This document shows, one piece after another, positions 1-8,935 of a stretch of DNA of 64,000 bases. Location: NCBI RefSeq assembly GCF_025263565.1, contig NZ_CP079868.1:62001-126000 (forward strand), read 5' to 3'. The notes below the pieces were generated by a model, which made no database searches, had not been told where the DNA came from, and was given only the letters and a program-made list of their open reading frames with translations. The stretch comes from Mycobacterium sp. SMC-8. GTDB lineage: Bacteria > Actinomycetota > Actinomycetes > Mycobacteriales > Mycobacteriaceae. How positions within the stretch are numbered: the first letter of the stretch is position 1; every line of letters begins with the position of its first letter. The position numbers were made by a program, and so were the translations under genes.

Positions 1-661
1 CGACATCGGTCACGTTGAGGGTCAGCAGTTCTCCAGATCGAAGCCCGGACAACAACATCAGCCCAGCCAGTGCCCGGTCACGCCACGTCCGCAGGCTCGA
101 TAACAGCTGAGCGGTCTCGTGACGATTCAAGGCCCGCGGCAGCCGACGCGGTTCGCGCAGCCGCAGCGCCGATCGGCGTTTGGGCCGGACCAAATGTCCA
201 AGCAAGCCGGTGCGTTCCTCAGCGCTGACCCGACGGGCTTCGCGGCCACTAGGGATCGGGCTCCGCAGCCTGGGGTCACGCAGTTCGCGGAACTGGTACA
301 GGCCGGTCAATGCGGCAAGGCGGTGGTTGATGGTCGTCGACGAGTAGTGGTCGTAGGCCGCGCCGGTCATCGACACCACATTGGCGGGGCGCCCCGCGAT
401 CGGAGTCTGCCGGCAGTGCCGCATGAAGTCCAGCACCGTCTCGGTGGTCACCGCACTCAATGTGACATCGACGTCGTCGAGCCAACGGCAGAATGCCAGC
501 AGGTCATAGCCGTAGGCCCGCAGCGTGCGGGGAGAATAATTCCGGTCGGCCAAATACCCCAGGTACTCGTTGACCAACGCGTACTTCTCACAGCCCGGAC
601 CGGACAACACCCAGGCGACATCGGTGCCTGGGTGCAGACGCAGCTGATGCTGAATCGCCAT
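1..661 (-). CDS. Tyrosine recombinase / phage-type integrase, N-terminal part (runs off the left edge)
   Basis: Reading leftwards from ATG at 661, about 220 codons are open to the window edge. The N-terminal SAM-like core-binding domain is recognisable ('VNEYLGYLADRNYSPRTLRA', then 'TTINHRLAALTGLYQF'). Around residue 208 is the first catalytic-arginine box, 'MLLSGLRSGELLTLNVTDV', typical of the tyrosine recombinase catalytic domain. The remaining box II (HxxR) and the nucleophilic Tyr lie outside the window, so activity cannot be judged. The family cuts and rejoins DNA at specific sites in phages, integrative elements and transposons. Its position at the edge of an IS-rich accessory region suggests that it belonged to an integrating element. 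Family assignment is firm; substrate and element are unknown. Confidence 0.85.
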   Translation of the reverse strand, partial: MAIQHQLRLHPGTDVAWVLSGPGCEKYALVNEYLGYLADRNYSPRTLRAYGYDLLAFCRWLDDVDVTLSAVTTETVLDFMRHCRQTPIAGRPANVVSMTGAAYDHYSSTTINHRLAALTGLYQFRELRDPRLRSPIPSGREARRVSAEERTGLLGHLVRPKRRSALRLREPRRLPRALNRHETAQLLSSLRTWRDRALAGLMLLSGLRSGELLTLNVTDV

Positions 662-950
662 AAGACAAGTGCAACCCCGCCGCCTACCGCCAGTCAAGCA
701 TTTTCCTTGCTGGCGTGTCGTTTACGTGCCTGCATTCTCCCGGATTAGCCGGTCAACAGGCAGTCGGCTACCGACCCGATCGAGGGCAAGATGCCCTCCT
801 CGGCAAGGTGGTCGGTGAAAGTGATCGAGGTGTATTGCGACCCGGCATCGGCGTGACCGATGAGCTCTCCGCGGACCACGGGGTGACCCTCACGGTCGCG
901 CTGCCACAAGGCCATGCGTAGCGGCACGTCGACCAGCTCGACCGCCTTAG

Positions 951-2618
951 CCTGGATACACCGATTAGGTGGCGGCCTGGGTGGGTTGAAACAGCGAAAT
1001 GCCCTGTCGTGGTGGGAGAATGAGATTTGTTCAGGATCCAATTCAGCCACTACGAAGGGCATCTCGTAGATGCAACTATCTCACACTCGGCCCGTCGCGG
1101 CGGCCCGCTTCGATGATCCGAACCTGGTGTCGTGCGCCGGACTGGTCCCGATCACCGCGTTGGCGCAAGAATGCGGTCTGGCCGCGTTGGCTGATGAGCA
1201 CCTCACGGTGCCCACGGACAAGGGCTCCAACGCGGGGGCGAAGGTGAGCGCGCTGGTCGCGGGGATGGTCGCTGGCGCGGACAGCATCGACGATATGCGC
1301 CTGCTGCGCCACGGCGCGATGCGCACGGTGTTCGACCGTCCGTATGCACCCTCGACGCTGGGCTCGTTCCTGCGGGAATTCAGCTTCGGCCACGTCCGCC
1401 AACTCGACGCCATCGCGGCGCGGGTGCTGGCGAGCCTGCACGAACGCACCCCGGTGCTGGCCGGCATCGACGGCCCCGTGCTGGTCGATCTCGACGACAC
1501 CATCATCGAAGTCCACGGCTACAGCAAGCAAGGATCCGGTTACGGCTACTCCGGAGTCCGGGGTCTCAACGCCCTGCTGGCCACGGTCACCACCGGTCAG
1601 TGTGCTCCGGTGATCGCCGCCCAACGCCTGCGCAAAGGCTCGTGTGGCTCCCCACGCGGAGCTGCCCGCATGATCAGCGACACCCTGTCCACTGTGACAC
1701 GGCTGCGCTCACCCGAGGCCACCAGCAAGCCGCTGGTCCGCGCCGATTCGGCGTTCTACGGTCACCGCAGCGTGGGCGCGGCGCTGCGCGGTGGCGCCGA
1801 GGTGTCGATCACCGTGCCCCTGGACTCGAAAGTCAAGGCTGCGATCGCGGCCATCAACGATGATGCGTGGACCTCGATCGAGTACACCGACGCCGTCTAC
1901 GACGAAAACACCGGCCAATGGATCTCCCGGGCCGAGGTCGCCGAGATCGGATTCACCGCGTTCAGCTCCAAGAAAACCCACCAGCAGGTCCCGGGCCGCT
2001 TGGTGGTACGCCGCATCCCCGACCTGAACCCCACCAGCGATGGACAGGCCACCCTGTTCGACACCTGGCGGTTTCACGCCTTCTTTACGACCACCGATCT
2101 GGACACCGTCACCGCCGACAAGACTCACCGCGGCCACGCGATCATCGAACAGGTCCACGCCGACCTGAAAGCCTCCGCGCTGGCCCATCTACCGTCAGGC
2201 CGGTTCTCGGCCAATAGTGCATGGTTGGTGCTGGCGGTCATCGCGTTCAACCTCACCCGCGCCGCGGCCACCCTCACCGGCCCCACGCTGGCCAAGGCCC
2301 GCACCGCCACCATCCGCCGCACGCTGATCACCGTGCCCGCACGCATCGCCTCCTCGGCACGACGGCTGACGTTGCACCTGCCGCGCAACTGGCCCTGGGA
2401 ACACGCATGGAACTTGCTGTTCGGCAACCTCTTCGGCCGATATCAGCCGCTCACGGCCTAATCAGACCACTCCCTACCGGCCTTCGACGCGAAACACCAA
2501 CAGGAACAACCCGATACCGAGATCGGGCGATCAGCCACGCCCACTGGGACCTATACATCAGCTCAAAGCCTCACAACCAGATTCAACCCCACACCAACCG
2601 CCGATCGGTGTATCCAGG
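951..2618 (+). mobile_element. Complete IS1380-family insertion sequence (1668 bp)
   Basis: Perfect 15-bp terminal inverted repeats: CCTGGATACACCGAT at 951-965 and its complement ending at 2618. Both sides carry the 5-bp duplication CTTAG (946-950 and 2619-2623). Length, CCT-type ends and TSD size all fit IS1380. It is inserted in orfB of an IS3 element. Confidence 0.95.
1070..2461 (+). CDS. IS1380-family transposase
   Basis: 463 aa, complete within the element. The family-typical block 'DSIDDMRLLRHGAMRTVFDR' is near residue 68. The first acidic segment of the DDE core is 'GPVLVDLDDTIIEVHGYSKQ', followed by 'VRADSAFYGH' and a C-terminal region with 'HRGHAIIEQVHADLKASALAH', which supplies the presumed catalytic Glu. 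DDE transposases of this family cut and paste through the terminal repeats. Intact reading frame and perfect ends suggest a recent, possibly active copy. No partner gene is needed. Confidence 0.93.
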   Translation: MQLSHTRPVAAARFDDPNLVSCAGLVPITALAQECGLAALADEHLTVPTDKGSNAGAKVSALVAGMVAGADSIDDMRLLRHGAMRTVFDRPYAPSTLGSFLREFSFGHVRQLDAIAARVLASLHERTPVLAGIDGPVLVDLDDTIIEVHGYSKQGSGYGYSGVRGLNALLATVTTGQCAPVIAAQRLRKGSCGSPRGAARMISDTLSTVTRLRSPEATSKPLVRADSAFYGHRSVGAALRGGAEVSITVPLDSKVKAAIAAINDDAWTSIEYTDAVYDENTGQWISRAEVAEIGFTAFSSKKTHQQVPGRLVVRRIPDLNPTSDGQATLFDTWRFHAFFTTTDLDTVTADKTHRGHAIIEQVHADLKASALAHLPSGRFSANSAWLVLAVIAFNLTRAAATLTGPTLAKARTATIRRTLITVPARIASSARRLTLHLPRNWPWEHAWNLLFGNLFGRYQPLTA

Positions 2619-3166
2619 CTTAGTGGGTGCCACGTTCCACGCGATGATCTTCTGGGCGAACACGTCGAGGATGAACGCGACGTAGACAAATCCAACCCAG
2701 GTGCGGGCGTAGGTGAAGTCCATGACCCAGGTGCGGTTGGGTGCTTGGGCCGTGAAGTCCCGATCGAGGAGATCACCGGCGCGCTTACCGTCCTTGGCCG
2801 CGATAGTGGTCCGGATCCCCTTTGAGCGTCGGACACCCTGCAGGCCAAGCAATCTCATCGCTCGGTCCACGCTGCCCGGCGACGCGTTGGGGGTGGTGCG
2901 CTTCACGAGCGCTGTCATTTTCCGGCGGCCGTAGAGACCTTCTGGGGTCATCCGCCGCACTCCTGCGTGATCGACCGTCCAGACCAGGTCGCGAACCTGA
3001 TTGGTGACCATGGCGTCGGTGATCGTCCGGTCAGCGACAGGCCGGTTGGCCCGTGCCCAGTCACGGTAGGTCCGCGCGGCGATCTGCGCGCCCTGCTCAC
3101 GCAGGACTCGACAGATCGACTCGACCGCGTGGCCCTGGGCCCGCAGCTCGTCGATGAACGCGACGA

Positions 3167-3478
3167 TCATCGGTTGCGGGGGTCGAGTTCCCCCGCGAAG
3201 AAAATCGAGGCCCGCCGCAGAATCTCGTTATCCTCCTCAAGCCGGCGCACCTTGGCCTTGAGCTCCTTGATCTCAGCGAGCTCCTCGCTCGTAGCGCCCT
3301 GACGCTGACCCCCGTCGATCTGAGCCTGCACGACCCAGCGGCGCACCGATTCCTTCCCAACGCCCTCACGCCGCGCGACGGCCTCACACGCGGCAGTCAC
3401 CGACGGGTACAGCGGCAAGGTATCCAGCACCTGCCGCACACAGCGCTCCCTGACGTTCGGGTCGATCTTCTTCGGCAT
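3167..3478 (-). CDS. IS3-family transposase orfA (DNA-binding HTH subunit)
   Basis: 103 aa starting at the ATG at 3478, preceded by GGAAGG nine bases upstream. The N-terminal helix-turn-helix ('VRERCVRQVL...VGKESVRRWV') is followed by a leucine-zipper-like C-terminus ('LKAKVRRLEEDNEILRRASI'), the standard layout of IS3 OrfA. It binds the terminal repeats and normally becomes part of OrfAB by -1 frameshifting near its 3' end. It is intact, but the downstream orfB is destroyed, so it could act only as an inhibitor or a trans-acting DNA-binding protein, if it is expressed at all. Confidence 0.8.
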   Translation of the reverse strand: MPKKIDPNVRERCVRQVLDTLPLYPSVTAACEAVARREGVGKESVRRWVVQAQIDGGQRQGATSEELAEIKELKAKVRRLEEDNEILRRASIFFAGELDPRNR

Positions 3479-3722
3479 GGTTTGCATCCTTCCAACTCAG
3501 AAAGATGCGGCATCAAACCTGGGGCGCTTCAAAATCGTGGCCGGATCGATCCGCGACCCTCAACCCGAAGGAGCCTGCGGCGACATCGTCGCCGACGAAA
3601 CGATCTTCGACCTCGCCGGACCGTCCAGCGGGCTGGGAGCCAAAGACCACCTCAAACGTGGCGCCTGCTACTGATCCGCCCCGGCGTGTCCGGAGAGTTC
3701 TTCTGTTGGGAAGGATGGGCAC

Positions 3723-4049
3723 GTGGGAACGAAGTCATCGAAGCGGTATCCAGACGAGCTGAAGGCGCGAGCGGTGCAGATGGTGGCCGATCTGCGCAGC
3801 GACACGGTCTCGGAGTGGGAGGCGATGGGCCGGGTTGCTGATCTGCTGGGCGTCGGTACCGCCGAGACGGTGCGCAAATGGGTCCGCCAGGCCGAGATCG
3901 ACGCCGGAGATCGGGCTGGGCAGACCAGCGAGGAATCCGAGGTCCTGCGCAAGCTGCGCCGGGAGAACGCCGAACTCAAGCGGGCCAACGCGATTTTGAA
4001 GGCGGCGTCGGTTTTCTTCGCTGCCGAGCTCGACCGGCCGTCTCAGTAG
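3723..4049 (+). CDS. IS6110-like transposase orfA
   Basis: 108 aa. The N-terminal HTH ('KRYPDELKARAVQMVADL', 'GVGTAETVRKWVRQAEID') and C-terminal leucine-rich helix ('VLRKLRRENAELKRANAILK') closely resemble IS6110 OrfA. The upstream GGGAAGGATGGGCACGTG provides the ribosome-binding site. Its 3' end overlaps the -1 frame that encodes orfB, so the active transposase is expected to be an OrfAB fusion made by ribosomal frameshifting; I could not identify the slip site with confidence. The start is the GTG at 3723. Confidence 0.9.
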   Translation: MGTKSSKRYPDELKARAVQMVADLRSDTVSEWEAMGRVADLLGVGTAETVRKWVRQAEIDAGDRAGQTSEESEVLRKLRRENAELKRANAILKAASVFFAAELDRPSQ

Positions 4050-4051
4050 TC

Positions 4052-5005
4052 GTGGAGTTCATCAGCGCCCACCAGCACATGCGTGTGGGCGCTGATGGTC
4101 TCAAGTGGGGTGTCGAGTCGATGTGCGCCGTGCTCTCGGAGTTCGGCGTCGTGATCGCCCCGTCGACGTATTACGCCCACCGCGCCCGCCGTGGCCCCTC
4201 GAAGGCGGACTGGACTGATGCGCAGGTGATCGACGCCATCTGGCGGCTGCGCCGATCCAACAAGCTGTTCGCGGTTCTGGGTGCCCGTAAGACGTGGATT
4301 GTGTTGCGTACCAACGGACTCGATGTCTCACGGTGTGTTGTGGAGCGGGTCATGCGGGAGATGGGTTGGCGGGGTGCGTGCAAGCGCCGCCGGGTGCGCA
4401 CCACCATTGCTGATCCGGCAGCAACGCGAGCTCCGGATCGGGTCGCGCGGCATTTCGTCGCCGGCGCGCCGGACCGTTTGTGGGTGGCCGATTTCACGTA
4501 CTGCCGGACCCGTGCCGGCTGGGCCTACACAGCGTTCGTGACCGACGTCTACGCCCGCAAGATCGTAGGCTGGAAGGTGGCCACCGAGATGACCCAGAAG
4601 CTGGTGACCGATGCGATCAACCACGCCATAGATACCAGGAAGCGTTCTGGTGCAACATTTTTGGATGATCTGATCCATCACAGCGATGCGGGCTCTCAAT
4701 ATACGGCGGTAGCGTTCACTGAACACTTGGCCGCTGAAGGGATCCTGCCCTCAGTCGGATCGGTGGGCGATAGCTTCGACAACGCCTTGGCCGAATCGGT
4801 GAACAGCAGCTACAAGACCGAACTCATCGACCACCAGCCGCCGTATCCCGGTGCCGCCGACCTCTCGCTGGCAACCGCCGAATGGGTGGCTTTCTACAAC
4901 CGGCAGCGACCGAATGGCTACTGCCAGGACCTGACTCCGGACCGGGCCGAAGCCCTCTATTACCATCGCCAACGGCACCCTCATACCGAGGAGGCACTCA
5001 GATAA
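4052..5005 (+). CDS. IS6110-like transposase orfB (DDE integrase core)
   Basis: 317 aa from GTG 4052; the frame is open further upstream into orfA as expected for a -1 frameshift fusion. An HTH_21 segment ('LKWGVESMCAVLSEFGVVIA') precedes an rve-type DDE core: first Asp in 'RLWVADFTYCRTRAGWAYTA', second in 'HHSDAGSQYTAVAFTEHLA', Glu in 'SFDNALAESVNSSYKTELI'. All three catalytic residues are present. It catalyses copy-paste transposition through a circular intermediate in this family. The element appears intact. Confidence 0.92.
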   Translation: MEFISAHQHMRVGADGLKWGVESMCAVLSEFGVVIAPSTYYAHRARRGPSKADWTDAQVIDAIWRLRRSNKLFAVLGARKTWIVLRTNGLDVSRCVVERVMREMGWRGACKRRRVRTTIADPAATRAPDRVARHFVAGAPDRLWVADFTYCRTRAGWAYTAFVTDVYARKIVGWKVATEMTQKLVTDAINHAIDTRKRSGATFLDDLIHHSDAGSQYTAVAFTEHLAAEGILPSVGSVGDSFDNALAESVNSSYKTELIDHQPPYPGAADLSLATAEWVAFYNRQRPNGYCQDLTPDRAEALYYHRQRHPHTEEALR

Positions 5006-6190
5006 GAGAACCTCCCGACATGCCGGGGTGGATCATACTTCGGGGCCTACTACGCCCGCGACGACAACGCCAAAGGCCCGTTCAGTGAAGACGCCAAAGG
5101 CACCGGCAAACGGGGATTCGGGGTCGGTGTCACCGTCGCGGTGCGCGTCGGACCACCACACAAACTGCACTCAGTCGCGCCGGTCATCGTCGGGATGGAC
5201 ATTCACGCTCCCACCTCGGGCAGCCCCGAAGCTCTCGGCACCTGTATCGAGCACATGAAAGCCAACGGCCTGGACACCCGAGCGACAGGCAAAGATACCT
5301 ACCCACGCGTGACCGTCGACATGGGCTACAACCCCAAACGCGAATGGGTGCCGTTCCTGATCAAGCACGGTTACAGCCCCGTCGTGCGATACCCGAAGCA
5401 CTGGACCCTGACCGAAGCCTCGACCAACCCACCCGGATCATCGGCGACCGCGCCACCAGGGCCGATCCAGTTCGCGGGCTCGTTCTACTGCCCGGCCGCT
5501 GAGCAGCTTCTCCGCGGTCACACGGTCCCCAAGACCCGAGAGCTGCTCATGAGCGGCCGCTGGGCCGAACACGACCGCAAGCTCGCCGCGGTGCTGCCGT
5601 TCCTCATGGGCACCAACTCGCGACCGATCGTTAACGGCCGACCCGGCCGCCCCCGCCTGGGCGATGAACCCGCAATGAACGTCAAAGCAGAGCTAGTCTG
5701 CCCTGCCGTCCAAATGCGCGTCCGATGCCCACTCAAACCCGCATCGATGCAAAGCGCCGCCTTCGGCGTCCCGCTAGCAACCCCGACCTGGCAAGCCGAC
5801 GAGCGGACCTGCTGTCGGCAATCCACACTGCGCGTCACCCTTACCCAGCCGCAACTTCAGAAGGCAACATGGGGAGGACCGGTCGTCACCAGCTGGGAAC
5901 ACGCGCTGTACTTCGAGGCCGCCCGCAGCGCGACCGAGCAGCGTTTCTCGCTGCTGAAGTCGCCGCACATCACCAACCTCGTCCAGATGAAATCCGGGCC
6001 CAGGCGCGAACCCATGGTCAAGATCCTGCTCGCACTGGCCATCGCGGCGACCAACCACAACATCCAGCAGCACTACTCAGCCCCCAAGCTGCGCGAAGAA
6101 TCGATCGACATCCGGATGAGACAACTGCGCAAGAGCCTGGGATACGAACCCACCCGAACACCACCGCGAACCTAAGGGAACCGTCTTCAC

Positions 6191-6228
6191 GCGAGCGGGC
6201 CGACGCCAAGTGCGTCGGCCCGCTTCGC
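6191..6228 (+). terminator. Stem-loop after the element A DDE gene
   Basis: GCGAGCGGGCCGACGC pairs with GCGTCGGCCCGCTTCGC around a 5-nt loop, 16 nt after the DDE stop codon. A related hairpin follows the copy C gene at 58779-58810. GC-rich and without a long U-tract, as is common for actinobacterial terminators. Confidence 0.55.
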
Positions 6229-6494
6229 GCTGTGTGCACCCGAAGAAACTCTCTGGCAGAAATTCCCCATCACAGGTAAATCGCGCCACACGCCCCTCGG
6301 CGCCCCATCCGTGAGCGGCCCAGAGCAGTGCAGAACGCAGGACCGCCAAGCCCTCACCAGCTCCTGAGCGGCCTCCTACACGGGCACTAGGACCAGCACG
6401 ATCAAGCCAAAAACTCTCTGGAGAATTCCGGGAAACTCTCTGGACGGCCCGGCAGATAACCTGGTCTGACCAGCCAAAATGAACCACACACAGT

Positions 6495-6620
6495 GAGCGG
6501 TTCTGCGAACTGCGACCGCAAAGGTCACGAACCAGAAATGGTCCGTGACCTTTGTGTTTGGTGGGGCTAGATCACACCAGTTCGACCTCGGCCGCTTTGG
6601 GACCGGATTGTCCAAGTCCC
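6495..6620 (+). repeat. Conserved right end of element A
   Basis: Order of motifs: GAGCGGTTCT (6495-6504), inside an imperfect dyad GCGGTTC-TGC-GAACTGC; an 11-bp perfect inverted repeat CAAAGGTCACG/CGTGACCTTTG (6519-6529 and 6544-6554); then AAGTCCC at 6614-6620. The same three blocks with the same spacing recur at 27316-27444 and 60450-60577, whereas flanking sequence is not conserved. The rest of 6229-6752 holds no gene that I can support. Confidence 0.7.
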
Positions 6621-6752
6621 GACGGAGTCGAGGCGGACTTGGCAGGGGAGAAGTTGCTGATCGACCCGCGAACCAGACGCACGATCCCAGATTCGCGGCG
6701 TGTCATCTAGGGTCGTGCTTCACGGATTCCAATACGCACGCGGGGGCGAGAT

Positions 6753-8501
6753 TTGTCGTACGAAACTGCAAAGGCGGTCGAACATGTCCTCCGGCAGATC
6801 CACGCTCGGACTTACCTCATGCCTGCCATCCAGAGGGAGTTCGTGTGGGGTCCGCGCCAAATCGTGAAGCTCGTCGACAGCCTAATGCGGGGATACCCAG
6901 TCGGCTCGTTCCTGTTCTGGAAGGTGGAGCCGCATACAGCCGCCGACTACACCTTTTACGAATTCCTTACGAGGTACCACGAGCGAGATCATCCATTTGC
7001 GCAGAAGGCCGCGGTTCCGTCTGGGCAGGGAATCACCGCGATCCTGGACGGACAGCAGCGGTTGACAGCACTGAACATCGCGCTTTACGGAACTTACGCG
7101 GACAAGAAGAAGGGAGCCTGGTGGAACAGCACCAACGCGTTCCCGGATCGTCGGCTGTACCTGAATCTTGCAGAGGACCCTCCCGAGGAAGAGCTCGGGC
7201 TGAAGTATGACCTCCAGTTCTTGACGGACGAAGATGCCAAAGCGTCTACGGGCGAGCCGGACAGGTGGTTCAAAGTCGGTGATGTCCTGAAGTTGGAGGA
7301 CGATGCGGTCGGCTTCATCGATGTCATCAAGGCCCGTGGAATCGTCGATGACCGCGAGGGTGTGCGGCGCTTGGCCACACTCCGCAAGGCAATTCGTACA
7401 AGCCCCGTCCTCAATTACTTCGAGGTCACGGACCAGGATCCTGACAACGTGCTCGAGATCTTCGTTCGGGTGAATAGTGGTGGCACACAGCTGTCCTCGT
7501 CCGACTTGTTGCTCTCGATGGCGACCAATCAATGGAAGGACCTGGACGCACGTGAAGAGGTGCGGGACCTCGTGCGTGAGCTCAACAGCAATGGGCGGGA
7601 TTTCAACTTCTCGAAGGACCTCGTCCTTAAGACGGCACTCGCGATCGCCGACGTCGATCTTCGCTTCAAGCTCACGAACTTCACTACAGAAAACATGGCG
7701 AAGGTTGAGAGCATGTGGGCCTCGATTGAAGACGCCCTCGTTCGGGCTGCATCCCTGCTGAAGAGCTTCGGATACACCGATCGAAATTTGACCGCCGACA
7801 GCGTTCTTCTCCCGATCGCGTTCTATCTTCACACCCGGGGTGTTTCAGACACCTACCTGACCTCTTCGAAGGACGCGGACGATCGGCTTGCAATCCAGCG
7901 ATGGGTGGCGCGTTCTCTAATCAAGAGAGGTATCTGGGGTTCTGGTCTGGACACGGTTCTTGGACGGATACGAGAGGTGCTGAAAACCGCGTCTGCGGAA
8001 GGCTTTCCGGTTGCCGACGTCGAGAGGGAGATGGCTGCAGTTGGGAAATCTTTAGCGTTCGATGCGACTGAGATCGACGACCTGCTCGCCTTGGAATACG
8101 GCAAACCGCGCACTTTCACCGTGCTCTCGATTCTGTATCCCGGGCTCGACTTGAGTAACGAGTTCCACGAGGATCACATCTTCCCGAAATCGCGCTTCAG
8201 CAAGGCAAAGTTGAATGCTCAGGGTATCGCGAGCGAGAAGATCAGTGAGTATCTGAGCTCCTTCAACCTACTGCCTAACCTGCAACTTCTTGCAGGAGTT
8301 CCCAACGTCGAAAAGCGGGCGTCAATACCAGCGGACTGGGTGGCTTCCGACCGTGTCTTTCCGACGGAAGCCCGGAGAAAAACGTACGTCGACGCCAACG
8401 ATCTCGCCGGACTCCCACTAGAAATGGATTCCTTCTTGGACTTCTTCGATGCGCGCAAATTGCGAATGCGTGAGCGACTCAAGCGGGAGTTGGGGGTGTA
8501 G
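6753..8501 (+). CDS. DUF262 (GmrS-like) plus HNH-type nuclease fusion protein
   Basis: 582 aa from a TTG start preceded by a G-rich ribosome-binding site (GGGGGCGAG). The N-terminal DUF262/ParB-like NTP-binding domain shows 'IQREFVWGPRQIVKLVDSL' (residues 26-44) and the signature DGQQR (99-103). An alpha-helical middle region leads to a C-terminal DUF1524/HNH-like motif 'HEDHIFPKSRF' (472-482). Proteins of this layout (GmrSD, BrxU, SspE relatives) are nucleotide-dependent nucleases, often restricting modified phage DNA. Here both activities are in one chain, as in single-gene type IV-like systems. It lies just beyond the right end of element A and its 3' end overlaps that of the convergent ISP gene by about 20 bp. 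Modification specificity cannot be read from the sequence. Confidence 0.82.
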   Translation: MSYETAKAVEHVLRQIHARTYLMPAIQREFVWGPRQIVKLVDSLMRGYPVGSFLFWKVEPHTAADYTFYEFLTRYHERDHPFAQKAAVPSGQGITAILDGQQRLTALNIALYGTYADKKKGAWWNSTNAFPDRRLYLNLAEDPPEEELGLKYDLQFLTDEDAKASTGEPDRWFKVGDVLKLEDDAVGFIDVIKARGIVDDREGVRRLATLRKAIRTSPVLNYFEVTDQDPDNVLEIFVRVNSGGTQLSSSDLLLSMATNQWKDLDAREEVRDLVRELNSNGRDFNFSKDLVLKTALAIADVDLRFKLTNFTTENMAKVESMWASIEDALVRAASLLKSFGYTDRNLTADSVLLPIAFYLHTRGVSDTYLTSSKDADDRLAIQRWVARSLIKRGIWGSGLDTVLGRIREVLKTASAEGFPVADVEREMAAVGKSLAFDATEIDDLLALEYGKPRTFTVLSILYPGLDLSNEFHEDHIFPKSRFSKAKLNAQGIASEKISEYLSSFNLLPNLQLLAGVPNVEKRASIPADWVASDRVFPTEARRKTYVDANDLAGLPLEMDSFLDFFDARKLRMRERLKRELGV

Positions 8502-8935
8502 AGCTCGGCGCAGACCCAAGGCTGTCCACAATTCTCATCGTCTCGACTGCGACCGTGGTGACTTTGGCGATAAGGTCGACAATATATCGAGGGTCTTCGT
8601 GCTCGTCGCACCAGTCATTCGGGTCGTTGATGAGGCCGGACGGCTTATCTGTCCTAATCTGGTATCGGTCGATGATCCAAGCCAGCGCCGAACGGGAGCC
8701 AATCATGTACCGCTCAGCGGCCTCGGGGATGTCTGCGATGGTCACCTTCTGGTTGTAAATTAGCTGAGTGACGTCGTCGACGCTCTTGCCGGTCGACGGG
8801 TCCTTCTTTTTCGCCCACCTCATCCTCTTGTCCGTCACACGCCAGGTTTGGGGGTCGTGATAATCCGCGCCGGGCTTGAGCTGTACATCAACGGGGAACG
8901 GCGAGGCGGACTCGTAGTTGACGTGGAGATCACTA

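Larger units (their letters stand above)
762..3170 (-). pseudogene. IS3-family transposase orfB, interrupted by IS1380 and 3'-truncated
   Basis: The 5' part (3170 down to 2619) encodes the HTH_21 segment and the start of the DDE integrase core ('NRTWVMDFTYARTWVGFVYV', containing the first catalytic Asp). The 3' part (950 down to about 762) continues with 'LIGHADAGSQYTSITF', which carries the second Asp. Deleting IS1380 plus one copy of the 5-bp target duplication joins the two parts exactly in frame (...NVAPTK-AVELVDVP...). The third acidic residue is absent because the gene is cut near 762. The ATG at 3170 overlaps the end of orfA in the -1 frame, the usual IS3 arrangement for a frameshifted OrfAB fusion. 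Inactive. Confidence 0.85.
760..3531 (-). mobile_element. IS3-family element no. 1, truncated at one end and split by IS1380
   Basis: The right terminus (rc starts TGAAGCGCCCC) ends at 3531, directly abutting the DDE gene remnant. orfA and orfB follow on the minus strand. An IS1380 element (951-2618) sits inside orfB. The left end is missing: the orfB product reads to '...GILPSIGSVADC' near position 765 and then diverges before the usual 'SFDNALAES' segment, so the last third of orfB and the terminal repeat were lost. The element cannot move by itself. About 100 bp of unassigned sequence (662-759) separate it from the integrase start. Confidence 0.8.
3672..5035 (+). mobile_element. IS6110-like IS3-family element, copy 1 (1364 bp)
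   Basis: Imperfect terminal repeats begin TGATCCGCCCCGGCGTGTC (3672) and, on the other strand, TGATCCACCCCGGCATGTC (from 5035). The 3-bp target duplication TAC lies at 3669-3671 and 5036-5038. orfA and orfB overlap in the 0/-1 frame order of the IS51/IS6110 subgroup. A second copy with the same length and the same proteins lies at 58871-60234 in opposite orientation. Confidence 0.93.
3532..6175 (+). pseudogene. Element A: DDE-type transposase remnant, 5'-truncated by IS3 and split by an IS6110-like IS
   Basis: Segments 3532-3671 and 5036-6175 are parts of one gene, homologous throughout to the complete proteins at 25215-26999 and 56985-58763. The first segment holds the first catalytic-Asp box 'GDIVADETIFDLAG'; the second holds 'TVDMGYNPKREWVP' (second Asp) and 'EHALYFEAARSATEQRFSLL' (Glu). 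Excising the IS and one TAC duplication gives the uninterrupted reading '...RGACYFGAYYARD', matching the intact copies. The N-terminal ~170 residues and the upstream recombinase and RHH genes are missing, lost at the IS3 border at 3531. This copy is closer to copy C than to B. Confidence 0.88.

Noticed and set aside
6519..6560. Right-end inverted repeat as a simple rho-independent terminator
   Set aside because: Possible, but a separate GC-rich hairpin already follows the DDE genes of A and C, and the conserved blocks at fixed distance on either side favour an element end; kept as a repeat.
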